Part shown: in pieces, positions 1-6,900 of the stretch | How the letters are laid out: every line of letters starts with the position of its first letter | How positions within the stretch are numbered: the first letter of the stretch is position 1 | Origin: JBICHM01 sp043101835 | Lineage (GTDB): Bacteria; Planctomycetota; Phycisphaerae; Phycisphaerales; UBA1924 | NCBI GenBank assembly: GCA_043101835.1 | Contig: JBICHM010000250.1 | Location: 1 to 10,295, forward strand | Direction: 5' to 3' | DNA: 10,295 bases | Program-made: the position numbers and the translations under genes | The notes under the pieces: model-generated | What the model saw: only the letters and a program-made list of their open reading frames with translations | Database searches by the model: none | What the model was told of the DNA's origin: nothing

Positions 1-3000
1 GCGCCGAGGAGCAGGCCGAGGTCGGCGCCGTCGACGGCGGTCTCGCCGGAGAGGTCGCCTGCGCAGGCCTGGATGGCGGCGGCGTGCTCGGCGCCCTCGA
101 TTACGCCGTCAAGCGTGAGGGCGCCGTAGTAGATGCGAACACCGTTGGTGCGGAGCGTCGCCCCGGGTTCGATGATGAGCGCACCGGTGTAGATCGCTTC
201 GCGTCCGGCGACGGCGTTCGGGAAGGCGTTGGCGAGATCGACGGTTGCGCCGGCGGGCACGCGGAACGATGCAAAAAGGGCGGGCGAGGCGGGGCCGGTG
301 TCGGGTGTGGTCGCCTCGACAACGGACGACGGCGCGCCGCCGACGGTGAGCGCAAGCCCCGCGAGGTCGGGCGTTGCGGGATCGGTGGATTCGATGGTGA
401 AGTCGCCGGCGACGGCGAGGTCGGCGCCGGCGAGGTCGACCGATGCGCCGTCGGTCATCGTGACGGATCCGCCGATGGTGAGCGCGGTGACGAATCGGAG
501 GGTCGACTCGACTCGGAGGTCGCCGGTGATGTCGCCGCTGCCCGTGAGGCGCCCGGCGCCGACGATGTTGAGGGTGGGCGTGTCGACGACGCCGCCGATG
601 AGTTCGAGCGTGCGGTGGTGGTCGATGGAGACGTTGGAGGCGAGGGTGGCGCCGGTCTCGACGCGTGTGAAGCGCACCTGTTGCGCCTCCCAGACGACCG
701 AGCTGGGGTTCGTGATGCTGATGACGACGTCGACATCGGCATCACCGTCGAGGTCGGCGCCGGCGATGCCGGTGGCGCCGGCGATCAGAGCCTTGACCGT
801 GCCCTGCATGAATGCAGGCATTGGCGCGCCGTCGTTGGCGTACCACGCCGCGAGGCCCGCCTGGAGCGAGACGGCGAGCACATCGAGATCGCCGTCGCCG
901 TCAAGGTCGACGATGTCGAGCGCCGTGGGCGTCGGCTGCGTGGCGATGGTGGTTTCGATGAACGCCGGATCGGCTGCGCCGTCGTTGCGCCGCATCGTGA
1001 CCTCGTTGGCGGAGCGCTCCGCGACGACGATGTCGGCGGCGCCGTCGGCGTTCAGATCGCCGAGGGCGAGGGCGTAGGCGCCGCCGCCGGAGGTGAGCAG
1101 CTGATGCTGGGTGAAGACAGCGGGCAGGCCGGGCTCGCGCTCGTACCAGCGCACTTCGCCGGCGGTCTGGCCGGTGGCGACGATGTCGAGGTCGCCATCA
1201 CCGTCCATGTCGGCGACTTCGACATCGGTCGCGCCGGGGAGCGCGCCGTCAATCGTGCGTGCGGCGAAGGTCGGGATGACGCCGCCGAGATTCTCGTGCC
1301 AGGTGACGCGTGCGCCGGTGCGGGCGGTCGAGAGGATGTCGTTGTCGCCGTCGTCGTCGAGGTCAACGATCGTGACGCTCGACGCGCCGGGCAGACCGGC
1401 GACGACAGTGCGCCGGGTGAAACCGGGCGTCGCGGCGCCGTTGTGCTCGTACCAGTAGACGGCGGACCCGAGCGTGCTGGCGACGACGACATCGAGATGC
1501 CCGTCGCCATCGACATCGCCGATGTCGACGCCGAGCGGCCCGGAGGCGGCGAGGTCGATGAAGCTTGCGACGCCGAATCGGTTCTGCGTCGCGGGGTTGT
1601 TGCGGTACCACGCGACGCGACCGTCGGAGAGCGAGACCACGACGACATCGGGGTGGCCGTCGTCGTCGATGTCGCCGATGGCGACGGCCTGCGGCGAGGT
1701 CTGCTGTCCGGAGACGGTGCGGTCCTCGAAGAAACCGGGCTGGTTGAGGGCGCCGATGGTCAGGGGCGCGGCGCTCTGGAACGCGCCGGCGCTCTGGAGC
1801 ACCATGCGGCGTCCGTCGATGGCGACGGAGGCGGTCGGCGAGGCGGCGTGGACGACGCCGCCGAGGGTGGCGGTGATGACGCCTTCGCCGCCGAGGGAGA
1901 AGTCTTCGGTGTCGAGCGTGAGTGTGGCGCCCTCGCCGGCGATGAGGGATCCGACGCCGCTGATCGCCGGCGCGCTCAGCGTGCCCGCGGCGAACGCCTG
2001 GGCGTCCACCGCGCCGTTGATCGTCAGCGCGCCGGCCTCGACGGCCATGCCGGTCTGACTGGCGAGAAAGCGGATATCGCTGTTGGCGCCGGAGGTGAGG
2101 GGACCAAGGCTTGCGAGGGTGGCGTCGGCGTCGAGGATCGCTTCGCCGTCGAGCTGCAGCGCTGCGCCCGAGACGAGCGACACCAGCGCGCCGGGCGCGA
2201 GCTCCATCGCGGCGCTGACATCGAGTTTCGCGGCGGGCGCGTCGAGGAGCACGCTCGCGCCGTCGGCGACTTCGAGATCGCCGAACAGGTCGATGCGGGT
2301 TGTGGCGTCGATGGAGGCGGTCGCGCCGTTCACGGCGACGATCGCGCCGCCGGGGCGGAGGTCGAAGACATCCGCGGCGGCGACGGCGGCGGCGAAGGGC
2401 GGGACCGTGAGGTCGCCCCGGATGCGCATCGTCGCGCCGGGCGCCGCCTCGAGCGACGCGAGGTCGGCGAGCACGAAGTTCGAGCTCACGGCGGTTTCGA
2501 GGTCAGCGCTGCTCTGCACCGTCAGCGCTTTGCCGGCGAGGTTGTAGTCGGGCCGGCGCGAGAACTGGCCGGGCTCGGCGAGGAGCACATGGCCGGGCGC
2601 GGCGGCGGCGATCGCATCGGTGAGGGTGCTGTAGAAAAGCCCGCTCGTGAGGTTCTCGACGGCGCCGCCGTCGTAGAGATCGTTGATGGTGGCGATGTCG
2701 CCATCGCTCATCTGGCTGCGCTGGCCCATCGTGCTCTGGTGCTGCTCGTAGCCGGGCAGCGCGGTGATGGTGCGGCATGTTGCGCTGCACGGGCAGTCGC
2801 TGAAGGAGCACTGGCTGTAGTGCATCACGGAGTCGAAGTCGTAGGGGCCGTGGTTCGTGCCGGTGCGGATCGTGAAGTTGTGATCCTGACCGGTCTGGAT
2901 GTTGGCCCATTCGATCTGCACGTAGGTGTCGCGGTCGGAGCGCTGCTGCTCGTGCCAGATGCCCAGCGCGTGCATCAGTTCGTGCACGATGATGTACTTC

Positions 3001-3428
3001 CAGCCCCAGTTGTACATGTTGAGCGTCTGTGAGCCGCCCTGCCGGCCCACGAACGAGGAGTTGACCGTGGAGTCCTGGATGAAGACGTAGTCGAACTCGG
3101 TCGTGCGGGGGACGAAGGTGACGGCGGAGATGGCTTCGATCTCGTCCATCGCGTCGCGCGCCGCGGCCTGCATGCCGGACGTGGTGTTGGCGCTGAAGAC
3201 GTACGGCACGACCCCGCCGGGCCAGAGGAAGGGGATCGACAACCCGCGCTCGGTCTCGACGCCGGGCATGATCGAGCACGCCGGGGGGTGGTGACCGTCG
3301 TGCTCGTCGTCTTCGCGCGGGCTGACCGTGAACGCCTCGCGGCTGGGTTGCGCGCTCGCCACCGGCGCGACGATCGCGCTGATGGACAGCCCCAAGGCGG
3401 ACAACACCGCTCCCCGAAATCGCAGCAT
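1..3428 (-). CDS. Secreted astacin-family (M12A) zinc metallopeptidase with beta-helix, seven FG-GAP/VCBS repeats and dockerin-like C-terminus (3' end beyond window)
   Basis: The frame is open with no stop from 3428 to the left edge (1142 residues seen), so the C-terminus is missing. Residues 1-26 form a signal peptide (basic start, hydrophobic core, ASA before Q27). Residues about 62-253 are an astacin domain: WPGGVVPYVFS at 69-79, the zinc motif HELMHALGIWHE at 149-160 (ligands H149, H153, H159; catalytic E150) and the Met-turn SVMHYS at 200-205, with Y204 as the usual fifth ligand or switch. Residues about 263-560 are low-complexity and beta-helix-like, beginning with an AEPGQF...GKALTV phrase typical of surface beta-helices. 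Seven Asp-rich repeats follow at about 565-915, then more beta-rich sequence, then a dockerin-like calcium loop at 1125-1136. The protein is probably exported and cleaves extracellular protein; the substrate is unknown. An in-frame ATG at 3443 (prefix MGPTA) is an alternative start. I prefer 3428 because it gives the more compact signal peptide. Neither start has a clear ribosome binding site. Confidence 0.9.
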   Translation of the reverse strand, partial: MLRFRGAVLSALGLSISAIVAPVASAQPSREAFTVSPREDDEHDGHHPPACSIMPGVETERGLSIPFLWPGGVVPYVFSANTTSGMQAAARDAMDEIEAISAVTFVPRTTEFDYVFIQDSTVNSSFVGRQGGSQTLNMYNWGWKYIIVHELMHALGIWHEQQRSDRDTYVQIEWANIQTGQDHNFTIRTGTNHGPYDFDSVMHYSQCSFSDCPCSATCRTITALPGYEQHQSTMGQRSQMSDGDIATINDLYDGGAVENLTSGLFYSTLTDAIAAAAPGHVLLAEPGQFSRRPDYNLAGKALTVQSSADLETAVSSNFVLADLASLEAAPGATMRIRGDLTVPPFAAAVAAADVFDLRPGGAIVAVNGATASIDATTRIDLFGDLEVADGASVLLDAPAAKLDVSAAMELAPGALVSLVSGAALQLDGEAILDADATLASLGPLTSGANSDIRFLASQTGMAVEAGALTINGAVDAQAFAAGTLSAPAISGVGSLIAGEGATLTLDTEDFSLGGEGVITATLGGVVHAASPTASVAIDGRRMVLQSAGAFQSAAPLTIGALNQPGFFEDRTVSGQQTSPQAVAIGDIDDDGHPDVVVVSLSDGRVAWYRNNPATQNRFGVASFIDLAASGPLGVDIGDVDGDGHLDVVVASTLGSAVYWYEHNGAATPGFTRRTVVAGLPGASSVTIVDLDDDGDNDILSTARTGARVTWHENLGGVIPTFAARTIDGALPGATDVEVADMDGDGDLDIVATGQTAGEVRWYEREPGLPAVFTQHQLLTSGGGAYALALGDLNADGAADIVVAERSANEVTMRRNDGAADPAFIETTIATQPTPTALDIVDLDGDGDLDVLAVSLQAGLAAWYANDGAPMPAFMQGTVKALIAGATGIAGADLDGDADVDVVISITNPSSVVWEAQQVRFTRVETGATLASNVSIDHHRTLELIGGVVDTPTLNIVGAGRLTGSGDITGDLRVESTLRFVTALTIGGSVTMTDGASVDLAGADLAVAGDFTIESTDPATPDLAGLALTVGGAPSSVVEATTPDTGPASPALFASFRVPAGATVDLANAFPNAVAGREAIYTGALIIEPGATLRTNGVRIYYGALTLDGVIEGAEHAAAIQACAGDLSGETAVDGADLGLLLG
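21..56 (-). other. Dockerin-type EF-hand calcium loop near the C-terminus of the astacin-family protein
   Basis: The last visible residues read GDLSGETAVDGADLGLLLG. Residues D1125, S1127, E1129, V1132, D1133 and D1136 fit the 12-residue dockerin loop (Asp-x-Asn/Asp-x-Asp-Gly-x-hydrophobic-x-x-x-Asp), followed by a short Leu-rich helix. Dockerins normally carry two such loops, and the second would lie past the left edge. In Planctomycetota, single or paired dockerin-like loops of this style are frequent at the C-termini of exported proteins even where no cellulosome is known. The family assignment rests on motif recognition only. Confidence 0.7.
684..1736 (-). repeat. Seven tandem FG-GAP/VCBS protein repeats, about 153-bp period (predicted seven-bladed propeller)
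   Basis: Within the astacin gene, seven copies of a calcium-loop motif of the form (G/V/A)D-x-(D/N)-x-D-G-x-x-D occupy, in translation order, 1647-1676, 1491-1520, 1338-1367, 1185-1214, 1032-1061, 882-911 and 729-758. Start-to-start spacing is 156, 153, 153, 153, 150 and 153 bp, or 50-52 residues. Most copies are followed by hydrophobic VVV/DIV and then a (V)xWY(E/R)xN-like strand, such as RVAWYRNN and AVYWYEHNG. This is the pattern of integrin-alpha-like FG-GAP/VCBS blades, and seven copies fit one closed propeller. Copy 5 (DLNADGAAD) and copy 7 (DLDGDADVD) have drifted most. The outer limits given are approximate. The likely role is calcium-stabilised binding or spacing on the exported protein. 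Confidence 0.85.
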
Positions 3429-3482
3429 CGCTGTTGGCCCCATTGCGCTGGCGGGCTGCCCGAGCGGCCGCCCGTCCGCGGC

Positions 3483-3511
3483 ATGATCGCGGCGCGATCG
3501 GACATTCGCAA
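3483..3511 (-). promoter_or_regulatory. Candidate promoter for the astacin-family gene (weak)
   Basis: On the minus strand TTGCGA (3511-3506) is followed after 17 bp by GATCAT (3488-3483). Each hexamer matches 4 of 6 bases of the sigma-70 consensus. The predicted transcription start, around 3476, would leave a leader of some 33-48 nt before the two candidate ATGs. The block at 3501-3530 is the most AT-rich stretch nearby, which supports a promoter here. Weak matches like this also occur by chance. Confidence 0.22.
3485..3499. promoter_or_regulatory. 15-bp palindrome, possible operator upstream of the astacin-family gene
   Basis: GATCGCG at 3485-3491 and CGCGATC at 3493-3499 are perfect 7-bp inverted arms around a single G. 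The element lies 42-57 bp upstream of the two candidate astacin starts and overlaps the candidate -10 hexamer at 3483-3488, which is where a repressor would bind. It sits 127 bp before the start of the divergent small gene and could serve both. GC-rich palindromes of this size can arise by chance, so operator function is only inferred. Confidence 0.3.
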
Positions 3512-3625
3512 TAGAAATGTTCGTGAATTGGGGCCTTGTCGGCACAGGGCGCGGGAATGAAACCCCGTGCGCGCGGGTCCGAAAGAACGGCCTCGGGCCG
3601 GATCCGTGGGGGATCTGGGAGCACG

Positions 3626-3967
3626 ATGGTGACTGAGCAATCCGTTGGCGGCGTCGTCGGGCGCCGGAGCGCCGGGCTGACCTTTGGGACGCTCGCCGTC
3701 GCGGCGCTGGTCTTGGTGGCGATCCTCGCGGCGCGCGGGGGCGTCCGGTTCAGCAGCGACTACTACGACATCGACTCGCGCCGCGACCCGGCGGGCGCGC
3801 TGGCGGAGGGGTTGGTCCGGCTGGGGATCGCCCCGGAGATCGACGCGGCGGAGCTGGCGACGGCGCTCGACGCGGTTCGCACGCGCGCGCAAGCGGGCGA
3901 CGTGGAGGCGACGCGTTTTCTCGCGGCGCTGATGGAGCGACAGGGCGAGGCGGCCTCGACGCCGTGA
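3626..3967 (+). CDS. Small single-pass membrane protein of unknown function (113 aa)
   Basis: I do not recognise this protein. It has a short polar N-terminus (about 15 residues), one hydrophobic segment at about residues 16-36 (AGLTFGTLAVAALVLVAIL core) and then a soluble tail of about 75 residues rich in Ala, Glu, Asp and Arg. The tail starts with an acidic, tyrosine-containing stretch (SSDYYDIDSRRDP) and continues as predicted helix. A tail facing the periplasm or outside is possible, but the topology is not certain. GGAG at 3618-3621 is 4 nt from the ATG at 3626 and 7 nt from an in-frame GTG at 3629, so the protein may really begin at the GTG. The frame is open back to an ATG at 3536, but that would add 30 Arg/Gly/Ser-rich residues of no evident structure. 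It is transcribed away from the astacin gene and converges on the helicase gene with a 7-bp gap. Confidence 0.65.
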   Translation: MVTEQSVGGVVGRRSAGLTFGTLAVAALVLVAILAARGGVRFSSDYYDIDSRRDPAGALAEGLVRLGIAPEIDAAELATALDAVRTRAQAGDVEATRFLAALMERQGEAASTP

Positions 3968-3974
3968 GCGCCGG

Positions 3975-6900
3975 TCAGCCGGGGTGGGCGATGCGGTCGC
4001 CCTGGCGGACGGCGAGGCCACGGTCGACGGCGTAGGCGACGCCCTCGCGCATGGCGTCACGCGAGCGGTCGCTCATGCGCCCGACGCCGAGGAGGCGCGC
4101 GGCTTCGCGTTCGAGTTCGTCTTCGGGCAGGGCGATCTGGCGTTCGAGCACGTGCGCGGCCGCGGCGGCGCGTTCCTCGACCGGGATGTGCTCGATGTCG
4201 CGCTGGGCGTCGTCGCCGTCGCCGGGGGCGCGCCAGGCGAGCCATGTGTCGGGGTCGACATCGCGCGCCCAGAGGGTGTCGTCGCGGCGCTGGATCGCGC
4301 CGGCGCCGGCGGCGTAGAGGACGACATCCATCGCGCGCTCCTGGGCGCGCTGGGTCATGCGCTCCACCCCCCATGCTTCGGCGAGGCGTCTGGTCGCGAC
4401 CTCGATGAGGACGGGTGATTCGCGCTCGACGATGCGCACGAGCGTGTCGACGAGGCGGCGCAGGGAGGCTTCATCGTGGAAGTCTTCACGATCGCGCGTC
4501 GTCGCGCGCGAGCGGTACGGCGTGTAGACGGGCACGGCGTGGGGCGCGGGCTGCCCGGATTGCGGCGCTGCCGGCGCGGGCGGGGCGCCAGGCGAGGAGG
4601 CGTAGCGCTCGGGCGCCTCTGCGCTCTGGGCCTCGCTCGCGAGGGCTTGTTCGTCTGGGTCGGCGCCTGCGCGCAGGGCGTCGGCGATCGCCCGGTCGAT
4701 TCGGTCGAGGCAGCGCGCGGGATCGAGGAGCCAGTCGGTGGACCAGACGCGATGGATGCGCCAGCCGAGGCGCTCGAGGACGCCCTGTCGGATTCGGTCG
4801 CGGTCGCGCGCGGTGGCGGCGGCGTGGTAGGCGGCGCCATCGCACTCGATGCCGAGCAGGTAGCGCCCCGGCTGTTCGGGGTGCTTCACGGCCAGATCGA
4901 TGCGATACGCGGAGCATCCGACCTGTCGATCGACGGCCCAGCCGCGTCTGACGAGGGCGTCGTGGACGGCGCGTTCGAATGGTGATTCGAAGTTGGCGCC
5001 GGGGGTCGGGGCGGCGGCCTCGGCGATGGCGCGCGGGCCGCGCTGCGCGTAGTCGAGAAAGGTCTTGAGATGCTTGACGCCGAGGCGGTCGGTTCGGTTG
5101 AGGTCGATGCGGTCGGCGGTGAGGGCGCTGAAGACGACGACGCGCTCGCGCGCGCGGGTGATGGCGACGTTGAGGCGGCGCTCGCCTCCCTCCTTGTTGA
5201 GGGGGCCGAAGTTCATCGACATGCGTCCGGCCTCGTCGGGGCCGAAAGTGATGGAGAAGAGGATGACGTCGCGTTCGTCGCCCTGGACGTTCTCGAGGTT
5301 CTTGACGAAGACCGGCTCGTCGCCCTCGGTGAAGAAGGGCTCGAGAGCGGCGTTTTCGCGCCGGCGCTGATCGAGGAGGTCCTCGATGAGGCGTTGCTGC
5401 GCGATGTTGAAGGTGACGACGCCGATGGTGGGGCGCGCCTCGAGCGCGGGGTCGGTGAGGAGGCGCACGACTTCATCGGCGACGGCCTCGGCTTCGACAC
5501 GGTTGGTGCGGGAGACGCCGCGGTCGTAGACGGCGTCGGGGAGATGTCGCATGGAGACGCCGAGGCGTTCGGGCGACTCGACGGGGCTGGGGAAGGTGTG
5601 GAGGCGGTTGTCGTAATAGTGGTGGTTGGAGAAGGCGATGAGGCTCTCGTGGCGGCTGCGGTAGTGCCAGAGGAGTCGGAGGGAGGGGACGCCGCTGGCG
5701 CTGCACTCCTGGAGGATGCTCTCAAGGTCCTCTTCTTCGAGCGGTGTTTCGTCGTCGGTGTTGTCGTCGATGGTGTCGAAGAAGTTGGTCGGTGGGAGTT
5801 GTTTGGAGTCGCCGACGACGACGACATCGGCGCCGCGTGCGATGGCGCCGACGGCGTCCCAGACGGGGATCTGCGAGGCCTCGTCGAAGACGACGAGGTC
5901 GAATGGCGCGACGCTGGGGTCGAGATACTGCGCGACCGAGAGCGGGCTCATCAGGAAGCAGGGTTTGATGCGGGGCAGGAGGTTCGGGAGGCGCTGCACG
6001 AGCTGGCGGACGGGCAGGTGGCGGCGCTTCTTCTCCATCTCGCGGCGCAGGAGGCCCATCTCGGAGGCTGCGGAGACCTCGGCGCCCTGGTGCGGCACGC
6101 GCGCGGCGAGGCGGGCGCGGATGACGCCCTTGGTGAGTTCGGTGACGCGTTCGTCGAGTTCGCGGAAGCGTTCGAGGGCGCGTTCGTGCGAGGTTGCGGT
6201 GAAGGTGCGGATGGACTCGACCGTGTCGGCGGTGGCGCGGAGCCAGCGTTCGCCGAATGCGCGTTCGAAGGCGCCGGGGGCCTCGGCGGGATCGACCTCG
6301 CCGGTTTCGAGTGCGCGGACGAGCGGCTGCAGCGCCGCGGGCGCCTCGTCGCAGGCGGCGCGCCAGTGACACCAGTCGGGGAGGCGGTCGAGGTGGTCGC
6401 GCCACGCTGCGGCGCGCCGGCGCATCTGCGCGATCGACTCGGGCGCGTCGGATTCGCCCCAGGCGTCGAGGGTCAGCGCGAGCGTGTCGGCGAGAGCGCG
6501 CTCGGCGCCGGCGAGGGCGTCGGCCTTCTCGAGGAGCGATCGGCTGAGGTCGATGGATTCGGCGGCGCGCTCGCAGGCGGCCTCGATGAGGCGGTCGCGC
6601 GCAGCGCCGTCGGGGGCATGGGCGATGGCGTCGCGATAGCGATCCGCCCAGGCGATCTGGGCGTCGAGCGCGTCCCAGTCGGCCTCGCCTCCCTTCCACG
6701 CGCGTCCGAAGACCTCGGCGCCTTCGTTCTTCTCGTCGGCGAGCGCTTTGGTCTCGCGTTGGGTGTCGATTGCGCGCTCGAGGTCCTCGATCAGCGCGAC
6801 GTTCTGCCCCAGCGCGCCGGTCGCGAGCGGTCGCAGGTCGGCGCGCGTGCCTCGGGTGGTGAACCAGCGGATGATGCCGAGTGATCGCTGGCGACGGTTG

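Noticed and set aside
684..1736. Periodic repeat considered as a CRISPR-like or satellite array
   Set aside because: The 153-bp period coincides with in-frame Asp-rich protein repeats of the FG-GAP/VCBS type, and the DNA copies are diverged, so it is protein repeat structure.
84..3032. Plus-strand open frame of 982 codons opposite the astacin-family gene
   Set aside because: It lies in exact codon register opposite the minus-strand gene and is open because TTA, CTA and TCA are nearly absent in this GC-rich sequence. The product is Asp/Gly/Val/Glu-rich with no recognisable domain, whereas the minus strand gives a signal peptide, astacin motifs and repeats.
3288..3560. Plus-strand open frame of 90 codons across the astacin 5' end and intergenic region
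   Set aside because: It lies mostly antisense to the signal peptide and pro-region. The product is Arg/Gln/His-rich with no membrane segment, domain or ribosome binding site.
2503..3624. Minus-strand open frame of 373 codons overlapping the astacin start
   Set aside because: It is shifted relative to the astacin frame, gives an Arg/His/Pro-rich product with no motifs, and covers the zinc motif in the wrong frame.
3945..3985. Possible terminator hairpins (CGAGGC-G-GCCTCG near 3946-3958 and CCGG-TCAG-type repeat near 3971-3982)
   Set aside because: The stems are short, one lies inside the coding end of the small gene, the loops are too small, and no T run follows on either strand.
5070..6884. 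Plus-strand open frame of 604 codons opposite the helicase-nuclease gene
   Set aside because: Same-register shadow of the real gene. The translation is low-complexity Gly/Val/Glu/Asp sequence without motifs, while the opposite strand carries the helicase motifs II to VI.
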